20,815 nt of DNA, from assembly GCA_949076555.1 (NCBI GenBank), contig CARUOB010000056.1, positions 1 to 20,815 on the forward strand, written 5' to 3'. The stretch is from an uncultured Lachnospiraceae bacterium. Its GTDB lineage: Bacteria; Bacillota; Clostridia; Lachnospirales; Lachnospiraceae. Below, in pieces: positions 1 to 7,073 of this stretch; position 1 is the first letter of the stretch, and each line of letters begins with the position of its first letter. The position numbers and the translations under genes are program-made. The notes beneath the pieces were generated by a model. That model ran no database searches. It was not told the DNA's origin and was given only the letters and a program-made list of their open reading frames with translations.

Positions 1-285
1 GAAGATACCACCGATCAGAATCCAGAGCACAACAGGAACCCAGCCGAACATAGCCGCGCCGATCGGTCCGGTGATCGGGCCTGCACCCGCGATAGACGAG
101 AAGTGGTGGCCCATCAGCACGGGCGCCTTCGCGGGAACATAGTCCACACCGTCTTCCATCTCATGCGCAGGGGTCGGTTTTCTGCTGTCGCCAACACCCC
201 ACTGTTTGCAAAGCCATCCGCCGTAGCCTATGTAGCCTACCACAAGAATGGCAATGCAGATGATTAACAATAACAATGAATTCAT
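1..285 (-). CDS. cstA: CstA-family carbon starvation / peptide-pyruvate transporter, N-terminal 95 residues (partial)
   Basis: The reverse complement starts with ATG at 285 and stays open to the window edge, so only the first 95 residues are present. A hydrophobic first membrane segment (about residues 3-24) is followed by a short charged loop with a DGVDYVPAK stretch. Next comes MGHHFSSIAGAGPITGPIGA, which is the typical conserved N-terminal signature of CstA proteins, and then a second membrane segment. CstA proteins are multi-pass inner-membrane transporters linked to uptake of peptides or pyruvate on nutrient limitation; which substrate applies here cannot be told. The Shine-Dalgarno (GGGAGAG) lies in the end of the upstream gene. 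The start codon overlaps the stop of the 176-residue gene as ATGA, suggesting translational coupling. Family assignment is confident; the rest of the protein is outside the window. Confidence 0.93.
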   Translation of the reverse strand, partial: MNSLLLLIICIAILVVGYIGYGGWLCKQWGVGDSRKPTPAHEMEDGVDYVPAKAPVLMGHHFSSIAGAGPITGPIGAAMFGWVPVVLWILIGGIF

Positions 286-812
286 ACAAACTCTCCCTTT
301 CTTTTTTTGGAATATAATACTTTTTTCAAAATTTTCGCAGTCGTCCGTCCGGCACGGTTGCTTTCAATCCGGTCACTATCCCCAATGACCGCCGCCGCAT
401 GAAAGTCCATCCAGCCGTGAAGCGAAAATCGAAAACTTTTATAAATGTGACACTTCTTTAACGCCTTTACCGCCGCCGCGTCACAGGTGTCACAGACAAT
501 GATGGGAGTAATATAGGAATACATATGGCCCGGACCGATATGCAGACGGGCCATGCCGTCCTCGTAAGCTGTTTTTTTACAGGCTTCAAAGATCTCCGCC
601 GTAAGGTGCGGCACGTCAAAGAGATAGATAAACTCCTCACTGTCCGCCGCCCATAGCGAAACCTTCTTAGAAACCATATACTTCTCCGCGTGCTCGTAAT
701 ACTCACACAGCGCCCGGAGGGGTTCCCGCTCCGTTCCGAAATCCGTTATGTTGTAATAAGCCACATAACTCTTCAATAAAATATCTATGATGTCTTTTCT
801 CGTATCTTTCAT
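282..812 (-). CDS. Unrecognised 176-residue soluble protein translationally coupled to cstA
   Basis: ATG start with a GAGGG Shine-Dalgarno close upstream, 176 codons, TGA stop sharing ATGA with cstA. I do not recognise the family with confidence. There is no signal peptide and no membrane segment. The N-terminal third is helical and charged, the middle carries a GPGHMYSYITP stretch (about residues 93-103), and a pair of cysteines sits near CDTCDAA. The C-terminus is strongly basic (KKVLYSKKRKGE). A promoter with an extended -10 lies directly upstream, so this gene and cstA probably form their own transcription unit. The tight coupling suggests a role connected with CstA, for instance regulation or assembly, but that is inference from position only. 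Confidence 0.8.
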   Translation of the reverse strand: MKDTRKDIIDILLKSYVAYYNITDFGTEREPLRALCEYYEHAEKYMVSKKVSLWAADSEEFIYLFDVPHLTAEIFEACKKTAYEDGMARLHIGPGHMYSYITPIIVCDTCDAAAVKALKKCHIYKSFRFSLHGWMDFHAAAVIGDSDRIESNRAGRTTAKILKKVLYSKKRKGEFV

Positions 813-846
813 AATCCCTCAGATTTTAACAAAATCCACGTATTTT

Positions 847-875
847 ATAGTACCATTTTACGCCTTCTATTTCAA
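847..875 (-). promoter_or_regulatory. Predicted sigma-A promoter of the 176-aa gene and cstA
   Basis: On the minus strand TTGAAA (870-875) is followed by a 17-bp spacer and TACTAT (847-852), preceded by TGG so that it forms an extended -10 (TGnTACTAT). The -35 matches consensus at five of six positions. It ends about 35 bp before the start codon at 812 and lies just after rluD, where I see no GC-rich terminator. Confidence 0.65.
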
Positions 876-912
876 GATATTTTAATAGTTTATTCATAAT
901 TTATTTATAATT

Positions 913-1827
913 TTACATACAAAGTATGCTAAGCAGATGCGAAAAATACGCCGGGAGTGGCGCTTTTACCTCTATATACTCCCTGTTTAAAGGATGCATA
1001 AATCCAAGACAATATGCATGAAGCGTCTGCCCTTCCAGATGAAAGGCCGTCTTTCTTGCTCCGTAAACCTCGTCCCCCAAAAGCGGATGTCCAACGGATG
1101 TCATATGCACACGAATCTGGTGGGTGCGTCCAGTCTCTAACCTGCACTCAATATAAGTAAAATCCCGGAAACGTTCCAGCACCTTATAATGTGTGACAGC
1201 CTCTTTTCCGTTTTTCTCATTGACGGCCATCCGCTTTCTGTCCTTCTCATCCCTGCCGATGGGCGCGCAAATGCTGCCCTCGTCCTCTTCTATCACACCA
1301 TGCACGATGGCGCGGTAGCTCCGGTTCAGGGAATGGGCCTTGAGCTGCTGTGCTATTATTTTATGCGCCGCGTCGTTTTTACAGACGATGAGAGACCCGG
1401 TTGTGTCTCTGTCGATCCGGTGCACAATCCCCGGTCGAAGCACGCCGTTGATCCCGGAAAGCTGCCCCTTACAGTGATACAAAACCGCATTGACCAGCGT
1501 ACCGCTGTAATGTCCGGGCGCGGGATGTACTACCATCCCTTTTGGTTTATCCACCACCAAGACGTCCGCATCCTCATAGAGCACGGAAAGCGGAATGTTT
1601 TCCGCCTCCACGGAAGGCTCCACCGCCTCCGGAATCGCAAATGAAACCTCGTCGTCCACACGCAGCCTGTAATTGGCTTTGCAGGGCTTTCCGTTTACAT
1701 GCGCCTGCCCCTCTTTGATACACTTCTGAATATAAGTACGGGATAGCGTCGGAATCGCAGCGCTCAACCACTTGTCAAGCCGCTCCTCATCCTCCTCCAC
1801 CCCGATCTGATAGCTGAACCGATCCAT
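913..1827 (-). CDS. rluD: RluD/RluA-family 23S rRNA pseudouridine synthase
   Basis: A 304-residue protein of normal family length. An S4 RNA-binding domain covers about residues 15-75 (RLDKWLSAA...VNGK). The catalytic domain follows, with VDKPKGMVVHP (92-102), the active-site motif HRIDRDTTG (136-144, catalytic Asp139) and the C-terminal GRTHQIRVH motif (233-241). Enzymes of this family isomerise uridines to pseudouridine in large-subunit rRNA; which site is modified here cannot be read from sequence, so the symbol marks the family. It follows lspA by 39 bp in the same direction, a common pairing in Firmicutes. The start is ATG at 1827; an AAGGA lies about 13 bp upstream, slightly far for ideal spacing. 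Confidence 0.93.
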   Translation of the reverse strand: MDRFSYQIGVEEDEERLDKWLSAAIPTLSRTYIQKCIKEGQAHVNGKPCKANYRLRVDDEVSFAIPEAVEPSVEAENIPLSVLYEDADVLVVDKPKGMVVHPAPGHYSGTLVNAVLYHCKGQLSGINGVLRPGIVHRIDRDTTGSLIVCKNDAAHKIIAQQLKAHSLNRSYRAIVHGVIEEDEGSICAPIGRDEKDRKRMAVNEKNGKEAVTHYKVLERFRDFTYIECRLETGRTHQIRVHMTSVGHPLLGDEVYGARKTAFHLEGQTLHAYCLGFMHPLNREYIEVKAPLPAYFSHLLSILCM

Positions 1828-1866
1828 ATGCCGCTAAAAATCCTTTCATAACTTCTTCTCGCGCTG

Positions 1867-2394
1867 CTATTTAAGCTCCCGGTAGCGTTTCTGTTTGAAG
1901 CTGATAAAGTATAAGTCATTCTCCTTGTAAATAAACAACAGCAGGAAAAGCAGCACGATGGCGGAGACAGTCGCATAGATATCCGCCACGTTGAAAATCG
2001 GAACATTCATCCGCACGAAATAGATAAAGTCAACGACATAATCGTAACGCACCCGGTCGATCATATTGCCGATGGAGCCTGCCACGATCAGACTGAACAG
2101 AAAGTGCAGAATCGTGTATTTTTTTTGATCCGGCACTTTCAAAAGAACGTATCCTACCACAAACAAAATCACAGTCGCCACAAAGACAAAAAATACTTTC
2201 TGGTTCGGAAGCATTCCGAAAGCAGCCCCCTGATTCTCCAGATAATTCAGTTCCAGAATCCCGTTAATCAGATTGTAAGCCGGCTTATCTTTTAAATAGA
2301 CCTTCGCCCACTGCTTGGTATACTGGTCTAAAGCGATCAGACCTATAATCATCAGCAGATCCAGAAACAGAAAAAACTTTTTCTTCCAACTCAT
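1867..2394 (-). CDS. lspA: Lipoprotein signal peptidase II
   Basis: A 175-residue membrane protein with four predicted membrane spans. The family motifs are visible: DQYTKQW near residue 23, NQGAAFG (54-60), GNMIDRVR (109-116), VVDFIYF (120-126) and FNVADIY (134-140). The catalytic aspartate pair is Asp122 and Asp138 by comparison with known LspA enzymes. LspA cuts the signal peptide of prolipoproteins in front of the lipidated cysteine; the carboxypeptidase encoded at 7137-8303 has a lipobox and would be a substrate. The residue after DRVRY is Asp where many LspA proteins have Gly, a small deviation. The start ATG overlaps the stop of aroB as ATGA, so the two are probably translationally coupled. 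Confidence 0.96.
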   Translation of the reverse strand: MSWKKKFFLFLDLLMIIGLIALDQYTKQWAKVYLKDKPAYNLINGILELNYLENQGAAFGMLPNQKVFFVFVATVILFVVGYVLLKVPDQKKYTILHFLFSLIVAGSIGNMIDRVRYDYVVDFIYFVRMNVPIFNVADIYATVSAIVLLFLLLFIYKENDLYFISFKQKRYRELK

Positions 2395-3500
2395 TCCCGC
2401 ATGTCCTCATCACTAAAGTGTATTTCCTTTAAAGCTTCCAAAATTTCCGCATCCGTGACGGTTTTGTCCACATAAGCCTTGCCTACCTTTTTGAGCAGTA
2501 CAAACTTGATCTGCCCGGCCTCCATCTTTTTGTCCGACTTGGTCAATGCAAGAATTTCCTCCGGATCAATGTCGTCGATGCTGATTGGCAGATTAAACGG
2601 CACGAACATGTCCCGCACCTCGTAGTATTCGTCCATGGAGAGACTCTCATGTTTCCATGAAATATAGGCTGCCGCCACCATACCGAGCGCAATGCACTCC
2701 CCATGCAGCATCTCAAAATGCTTTGCCTTCTCAATGGCATGGCCGATGGTATGCCCGAAATTGAGAAGGGCGCGGTCGCCCTGTTCCTTCGGATCTTTCT
2801 CCACCACGAGCTTTTTGACGCCACAGCTTCGCATCACCATCTCCTCGCAGACTTCCATATCGCGCTCGTGTATCTCATACATATGATCCAGCAGCCACTC
2901 GTAAAATAAGGCATCCTTGATCAGCGCTGACTTCATCACCTCCGCAAAGCCCGCGTAAAACTGTCTTTCATCCAACTCTTTCAACGCACCCACGTTCATA
3001 TAAACCAGTTTCGGCATATAAAACGCCCCCACCATGTTTTTATAACCGTCAAAATCGACGCCGGTCTTTCCGCCGATGCTGCTGTCCGATTGGGCCAGCA
3101 GTGTGGTTGGAATCTGGATAAAGTCGACGCCTCTCAGATAGGTAGCCGCCGTATAACCGACAATATCCCCCACAACACCGCCGCCAAGCGCCACAAGCAG
3201 ATCTTTTCTGTCAAATTTCTCCTCAATCAGTCTCTTGTAGATTTCTTTCACCGTGTCCAGCGTTTTGTTTTCTTCCCCGGCAGGAAAGGCGTGGAGAATC
3301 ACTTTTTTACAGTCTTTTTCAAGTATTTTCACAACTTCTTCGCCGAACAGCTTTTCCGTATTGCTGTCACAGATCACGGCAACCCTTCGCTCTACGGTCT
3401 TTAAATCGGCAAGTTCCTCCGCGAGCAGACCAAAATCTCTTGCAAAAACAATGTCATAACAGGGCTTTTTCTCGTAGTTTATTGTCATTCGTTTCGCCAT
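2391..3500 (-). CDS. aroB: 3-dehydroquinate synthase
   Basis: A 369-residue protein, normal for AroB, catalysing the second shikimate step (DAHP to 3-dehydroquinate, NAD and divalent metal dependent). The NAD-binding loop GGGVVGD is at 106-112, the DSSIGGKTG motif at 139-147 and FAEVMK near 185-190. NFGHTIGHAIE is at 247-257 and LHGE at 265-268. Expected metal ligands Glu187, His250 and His266 are all present. The usual GKN after the GKTG motif reads YKN (153-155), a minor change. Related sugar-phosphate cyclases exist, but the full set of AroB motifs favours dehydroquinate synthase. An AGGAGG lies 12 bp before the ATG. It is not beside other shikimate genes; instead it leads an aroB-lspA-rluD group after the structured repeat at 3541-3660. 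Confidence 0.94.
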   Translation of the reverse strand: MAKRMTINYEKKPCYDIVFARDFGLLAEELADLKTVERRVAVICDSNTEKLFGEEVVKILEKDCKKVILHAFPAGEENKTLDTVKEIYKRLIEEKFDRKDLLVALGGGVVGDIVGYTAATYLRGVDFIQIPTTLLAQSDSSIGGKTGVDFDGYKNMVGAFYMPKLVYMNVGALKELDERQFYAGFAEVMKSALIKDALFYEWLLDHMYEIHERDMEVCEEMVMRSCGVKKLVVEKDPKEQGDRALLNFGHTIGHAIEKAKHFEMLHGECIALGMVAAAYISWKHESLSMDEYYEVRDMFVPFNLPISIDDIDPEEILALTKSDKKMEAGQIKFVLLKKVGKAYVDKTVTDAEILEALKEIHFSDEDMRE

Positions 3501-3540
3501 ACTATGTATTTTCCTCCTCGTATGAATTTACATCAGCATC

Positions 3541-3660
3541 GTATAAGCAGATTCGAGATGCTTCGCATCTCTCATTCGCGTTGCTCGTCAGAAGCCTCAC
3601 GAGCCATTCGCTCATGCAAGCATGGCTCATGTCTCGCATGTCTTCTGACTCTGCTTATAC
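3541..3660 (-). repeat. Structured palindromic intergenic element, copy 1
   Basis: This 120-bp element lies between sepF and aroB and begins and ends with perfectly complementary 11-mers, GTATAAGCAGA (3541-3551) and TCTGCTTATAC (3650-3660). Inside, on the minus strand, GTCAGAAG pairs with CTTCTGAC and encloses GAGCCAT/ATGGCTC. A second arm, GAGATGC-GAA-GCATCTC, stands beside it, giving a three-way branched fold. A second copy with the same architecture is at 6413-6538. The strand is given as that of the surrounding genes; the element itself is nearly symmetrical. No coding function is seen. Confidence 0.8.
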
Positions 3661-3667
3661 GCGAAAA

Positions 3668-3692
3668 GAATCGAGTGCATTACGCACTCGAT
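3668..3692 (-). terminator. Possible intrinsic terminator after sepF
   Basis: Just after the sepF stop a perfect 9-bp stem ATCGAGTGC/GCACTCGAT (3670-3678 and 3684-3692) with a 5-nt loop is followed on the minus strand by TCTTTTC. The U-run is short and interrupted, so it may be a weak terminator or simply another member of the hairpin-rich repeats in this genome. Confidence 0.45.
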
Positions 3693-3695
3693 CTC

Positions 3696-4190
3696 TTAAT
3701 ACCCTTTGTCTATCGGCACATCGAAGGAACCTGACAAGATATCCTGAAAGTCACCGGAAATATCTACGCTGGCCGGCGTAATAATGAAAATATAATGCGA
3801 TATCTTCTGCAGATTGCCCGAGATCGCAAAACAGGAACCCGAAGTAAAATCAATAATCCGCTGGGCAATGTCCACATCCAGCCCTTCCAGATTTAAGACT
3901 ACCGTCCGGTTCGCCAGAAGTGTCTCCGTAATCTCCCTCGCATCCTCCACCGTAGTCGGTTTAATCACGCAGACCTCCATGCCGGTTCCCATCTTTTTCG
4001 TCTGTCTAAGAGGCGTTACCTTCGGCGTGATTTTCCTTACTTTATCGTCCTCTGTATTATCTGTATCCTTGATGGAGACAGGTTTTCTCATAGGTTCGGG
4101 CTCATCGTCATAGAAATCATCGTCATAATATCCGTCATCCTCATCCTCGCTCAATTTCATGGCGCTGATAAACTTGTCCATAACACCCAT
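3696..4190 (-). CDS. sepF: SepF, FtsZ-associated cell division protein
   Basis: A 164-residue protein from the ATG at 4190. The N-terminal MGVMDKFISAMKL is the membrane-binding amphipathic helix typical of SepF. A very acidic linker (about residues 16-32, rich in Asp, Glu and Tyr) follows, and the C-terminal DUF552/SepF core runs from about residue 70, with VEDAREITETLLANRTVVLNL read across its first half and the GSCFAISGNLQKI segment after it. SepF tethers FtsZ to the membrane and shapes the Z-ring in Firmicutes. The reading frame is open for 27 more codons upstream, but only the ATG at 4190 has a well placed GGAGG and begins with the conserved helix. It lies 91 bp after the YggS-type gene, a common partner in division gene clusters. 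Confidence 0.94.
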   Translation of the reverse strand: MGVMDKFISAMKLSEDEDDGYYDDDFYDDEPEPMRKPVSIKDTDNTEDDKVRKITPKVTPLRQTKKMGTGMEVCVIKPTTVEDAREITETLLANRTVVLNLEGLDVDIAQRIIDFTSGSCFAISGNLQKISHYIFIITPASVDISGDFQDILSGSFDVPIDKGY

Positions 4191-4199
4191 CTGTAAAAT

Positions 4200-4204
4200 C
4201 CTCC
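4200..4204 (-). promoter_or_regulatory. Shine-Dalgarno deciding the sepF start
   Basis: GGAGG on the minus strand, 9 bp before the ATG at 4190. No comparable site precedes the longer frame's start at 4271. Confidence 0.75.
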
Positions 4205-4281
4205 ATACGAATTTGAATTGATTCTGATACCACGGATTGCTATGTTGCTTCGCAGCTTCCCCTGGTTTCATCTTATGTATA

Positions 4282-4980
4282 CTAAATTACTGCGTATTCT
4301 CTTTCTCCAAAGATGCCCGTGCCGACTCTGATATAGGTCGCGCCCTCTGTTATCGCGACTTCATAGTCCCCGGTCATACCCATAGAAAGCTCCTCCATAA
4401 AAACATTATCAATGTTTTTATGTATTATGTCAACATAAATTTGCTTTAATTTTGCAAAATACCGTCTGTTTTCTTCCGAATCCTCTACATAGGGCGCTAT
4501 GGTCATCAATCCTCTGATCCTGATATGGGGCAGTTTCGCGATCTGTTCCACCAGAGAAACCGCTTCCCCGGATGTCGTGCCAAACTTGCTCTCCTCCTCT
4601 GCCACATTCACTTCCACAAGGATATTGACAGTGACATTCTTCTTTGCCGCCTCCTTCTCGATCTCCTGCGCGAGACGCAGGGAATCCACACTGTGAATCA
4701 GAAAGACCTTATCCACAATATATTTCACTTTATTGCGCTGCAGATGCCCGATCATGTGCCAGCGGATATCCTTTGGCATGGCCTCATACTTGTCCACAAG
4801 CTCCTGCACCTTGTTTTCCCCAAAATCCCGGCAGCCGCATGCATAGGCCTCCTCCAGCAAGGGAAGCGGTTTTGTCTTGCTCACCGCAATCAGCTTCACC
4901 TCGCCCGCCGTCCGTCCGCTTACGGCACATGCCGTCTCCATATTTTTTCTGACCCTATCGAGATTTTCCTTGATCTCCAT
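4282..4980 (-). CDS. YggS/PLPBP-family pyridoxal-phosphate homeostasis protein
   Basis: A 232-residue protein from ATG 4980, matching the usual 225-235 residue length. The PLP-binding lysine is in AVSKTKP (Lys35), followed by FGENKVQEL, WHMIGHLQRNK, HSVDSL, EVNVAEEESKFG, RGLMTIAP and SMGMTGDYEVAI. These are all characteristic of the single-domain TIM-barrel YggS/YlmE family, which buffers PLP and affects amino-acid metabolism but has no known catalytic reaction. A GGGGAG 5 bp upstream supports the ATG at 4980 over a GTG two codons earlier that overlaps it. It lies 15 bp after the HlyD-like gene and before sepF, the ylmE-sepF pairing known from Gram-positive division clusters. Confidence 0.94.
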   Translation of the reverse strand: MEIKENLDRVRKNMETACAVSGRTAGEVKLIAVSKTKPLPLLEEAYACGCRDFGENKVQELVDKYEAMPKDIRWHMIGHLQRNKVKYIVDKVFLIHSVDSLRLAQEIEKEAAKKNVTVNILVEVNVAEEESKFGTTSGEAVSLVEQIAKLPHIRIRGLMTIAPYVEDSEENRRYFAKLKQIYVDIIHKNIDNVFMEELSMGMTGDYEVAITEGATYIRVGTGIFGEREYAVI

Positions 4981-4995
4981 ACCCACTCCCCATTT

Positions 4996-6393
4996 TTATT
5001 CGTAAATAAACTCGTTGTCTTTCACCATATCCGCATTCAGCACGATATAGTCGTATACACTAAGCCCGTAGGTGGTGTTTGACTTCACCACGGAATACTC
5101 TTCGTTCTCATAGAGAACGCTGATCTGCTTAAAGTCCGCATACCCCTTATTGATATTATAGACGCCCTGCAGGGAACCGGTTTTGCTGACGGCATATTTT
5201 TCTCCCGTCTCCGGCATGACAATATAGTTTCCGGACCGGAGTGTGGAATTGTCCAGATAATAATCCGTCTCCGTCTCCTCGTAAACTTCCGTCTCCACAA
5301 ACTGTGTGGTGGCCTCGCCCTCTTCGTTGTAGGTTTCTAACAGCACGCCGTCGCCGCCGTTATTGCCGCCCCTTGTCACATAAGCCTTGGGCACGATGAA
5401 AAATTCCTTCTGCACGATGGCGGAATTGGGAATTTTCAGCCCCTTCTCCTCCTCCAGAAGCAGCTCGATATCAATAAAACGTTCTGTACAGAAAGTAATC
5501 ATGGAATTGGTGAAGGTGAGCGACGCGAACGTTTCTCCCGCCTCGTTGGTGTAAACCGCCACTTCGCCCCACGCCGTGTACTGATTTTTCAGAAACCGCA
5601 CTTCCACATATTCCTTTTCCAAAAGCTGGTCTGCCACCGCCTTTTCCACTGGTATCACGATAGACCAGTCCTCCGACATCGCCAGCTTGTAAACCGGCTC
5701 CCCGGCGGCAATCAGTCCGTTATTGACCAGATACTTGCGCTCGTAGGTTTCTTCGTCAAACAGCTCTGACGTCATGTCCTCCAGCTTTAAGTCCTCGTAA
5801 CCGTCCGTAGAATAGAGCACGATACCGCTCTTGGCCGCATACCGGTAATTGATGAGAACCGTACCCGAAGCATCGTTTAACGCATCCGCGTTTTCCAGAA
5901 TATTATAGTTTGCCAGCTTGATCGCCATGCTCTCCATATTATGCCGGAAATTATAGATTTCATCAAAATGCTTCCTGTCAAAGCCGTGCATAAATGAGGT
6001 AATATCCGTCCTCAGCTCGGACAAATCGCTGTCGGAAAGAGAATTTTCTCCGTTCGCCCCCGCTTTGATATAGTCGGACAGTCTTCCCGTCTCATCCACC
6101 GTGTAAACGAGATCGCCCACCGCCGTGCGCTCGCCCTCTCTGGCAAAATAGTTCACGTATCCGGCGTCCTGTCCGGTCACGATCTGCTCTGTCCTCAAGG
6201 CAATTCCCTTGTAAATGCTGTTCGATGTAAGGGAGCCTTCCTGTACGCTGTAGCGGACAATATGATCTGTCCGGAAGTACATGATCACACAGATCACCAC
6301 ATAGACAAGTATCACGCCAAAAACCATCATGCCGATATTGAGATTGACGGGTCTTCTGTATTTTGTTATCTTGTTATTTCGATTATCTGCCAC
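4996..6393 (-). CDS. HlyD-like membrane-anchored periplasmic-adaptor-type protein
   Basis: A 465-residue protein read from a GTG at 6393. A basic N-terminus (NKITKYRRP) precedes one membrane span at about residues 18-40. A barrel-sandwich/lipoyl-like segment follows (GYVNYFAREGERTAVGD, 78-94), then a helical charged stretch (about 110-165) and a second half-barrel (KSGIVLYSTDGYEDL onwards). The C-terminal beta-rich domain ends in YDYIVLNADMVKDNEFIYE. This layout resembles HlyD/RND-type adaptor proteins, but no transporter or ATPase is next to it. Its position before yggS and sepF suggests an envelope or division role, by inference only. The frame continues upstream to an ATG at 6513, but those 40 codons are the palindromic repeat and contain no Shine-Dalgarno at the right distance. 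Confidence 0.8.
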   Translation of the reverse strand: MADNRNNKITKYRRPVNLNIGMMVFGVILVYVVICVIMYFRTDHIVRYSVQEGSLTSNSIYKGIALRTEQIVTGQDAGYVNYFAREGERTAVGDLVYTVDETGRLSDYIKAGANGENSLSDSDLSELRTDITSFMHGFDRKHFDEIYNFRHNMESMAIKLANYNILENADALNDASGTVLINYRYAAKSGIVLYSTDGYEDLKLEDMTSELFDEETYERKYLVNNGLIAAGEPVYKLAMSEDWSIVIPVEKAVADQLLEKEYVEVRFLKNQYTAWGEVAVYTNEAGETFASLTFTNSMITFCTERFIDIELLLEEEKGLKIPNSAIVQKEFFIVPKAYVTRGGNNGGDGVLLETYNEEGEATTQFVETEVYEETETDYYLDNSTLRSGNYIVMPETGEKYAVSKTGSLQGVYNINKGYADFKQISVLYENEEYSVVKSNTTYGLSVYDYIVLNADMVKDNEFIYE

Positions 6394-6399
6394 TGAATG

Positions 6400-6405
6400 C
6401 TCTCC
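6400..6405 (-). promoter_or_regulatory. Shine-Dalgarno deciding the HlyD-like start
   Basis: GGAGAG on the minus strand, 6 bp before the GTG at 6393. It lies just outside the repeat element and supports the shorter protein. Confidence 0.75.
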
Positions 6406-6412
6406 ATTACCG

Positions 6413-6538
6413 GCGCATAAGCAGAGACTCAAAATGCTTCGCATTTCTCGTTCGCGTTGTTCGTCATAAGTCCGCCGAAGCATCCATTCATGCAAGCATG
6501 ATGTCTGCTTCATCAGCCTTCTGACTCTGCTTATGTGC
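6413..6538 (-). repeat. Structured palindromic intergenic element, copy 2
   Basis: Same architecture as the element at 3541-3660, 126 bp. The outer stem pairs GCGCATAAGCAGAG (6413-6426) with CTCTGCTTATGTGC (6525-6538), with one mismatch. On the minus strand the inner arms are GTCAGAAG with CTTATGAC, GAAGCA with TGCTTC around the shared CATGCTTGCATG, and AAATGC-GAA-GCATTT. Several differences from copy 1 are compensatory. It lies between the terminator at 6549-6576 and the HlyD-like gene, and supplies a spurious 40-codon extension to that frame. Confidence 0.8.
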
Positions 6539-6548
6539 GTACAAAGTG

Positions 6549-6576
6549 AAAACCCCGGAAAAGCCTCCGAGGTTTT
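6549..6576 (-). terminator. Intrinsic terminator after the small P-loop gene
   Basis: AAAACCTCGG and CCGGGGTTTT on the minus strand form a 10-bp stem with one G-U pair and an 8-nt loop, ending in four Ts. It stands about 30 bp after the stop at 6607. The plus-strand transcript would have a C-A mismatch at the G-U position, so the minus direction fits better. Confidence 0.65.
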
Positions 6577-6606
6577 ATATCATTTTTTATATTGACTATG
6601 TAAATA

Positions 6607-7026
6607 TCAGAGGGAAACAATAACGTTTTTACGCATATTCTCGGGAAGCTCGCTCTCATCGCGTGACACGCTGATCACAAAATCCACATGGAACTTCTCG
6701 CTGATCTTCTCAATCTTTTCAATCACCTTCTCAAGCTCGTCCGCCTCCACGCAGGCGATCTTTAAAAAGCTGTCAAAGTACATTTTCTGTAAATCATGAT
6801 CCTGAGAGATAATACCACAGATAAAGCCGATAAATTCGTCGCTGTCCGTCACCAGATACTCCGGCACATCGATAAGCCTGATCTTGTTGTTCAGCTCAAA
6901 CATATGCTTCGAACTCTTGTCAAGATACACGACATTGCCCTGCGCATCTTTGATCTCCGTGTTTACTTTATCTAATAAATGCTTAGTCTTTCCCTTTCCT
7001 TCCCTTCCTACAATAAACTCAACCAT
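6607..7026 (-). CDS. Small P-loop protein of unknown function
   Basis: A 139-residue protein with a Walker A-like motif GREGKGKT at residues 7-14, right at the N-terminus, followed by an amphipathic helix (HLLDKVNTEIKDAQG) and VVYLDKSS. A hydrophobic strand VDFVISVS (114-121) could be the Walker B strand, but it is not followed by an Asp or Glu, so ATP hydrolysis is uncertain. Similar short proteins are sometimes labelled PilT-like in clostridial annotations from memory; there is no type IV pilus context here. ATG start with AGGAGG 8 bp upstream. It has its own sigma-A promoter, an operator-like palindrome in its leader and a terminator behind it, so it is probably a single-gene unit. Confidence 0.8.
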   Translation of the reverse strand: MVEFIVGREGKGKTKHLLDKVNTEIKDAQGNVVYLDKSSKHMFELNNKIRLIDVPEYLVTDSDEFIGFICGIISQDHDLQKMYFDSFLKIACVEADELEKVIEKIEKISEKFHVDFVISVSRDESELPENMRKNVIVSL

Positions 7027-7073
7027 GTCGATACCCTCCTAGCGTATGTTATTATTTACTACCCTGACTGCTC

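Noticed and set aside
4525..5082. Plus-strand 185-codon open frame over the YggS-type gene
   Set aside because: Antisense to a strongly conserved protein; His and Leu rich composition is typical of reverse-frame translation.
6576..6606. Possible promoter TTTACA...TATAAA just after the P-loop gene
   Set aside because: The spacer is 19 bp and the terminator at 6549-6576 would follow at once, so transcription towards the HlyD-like gene is unlikely from here.
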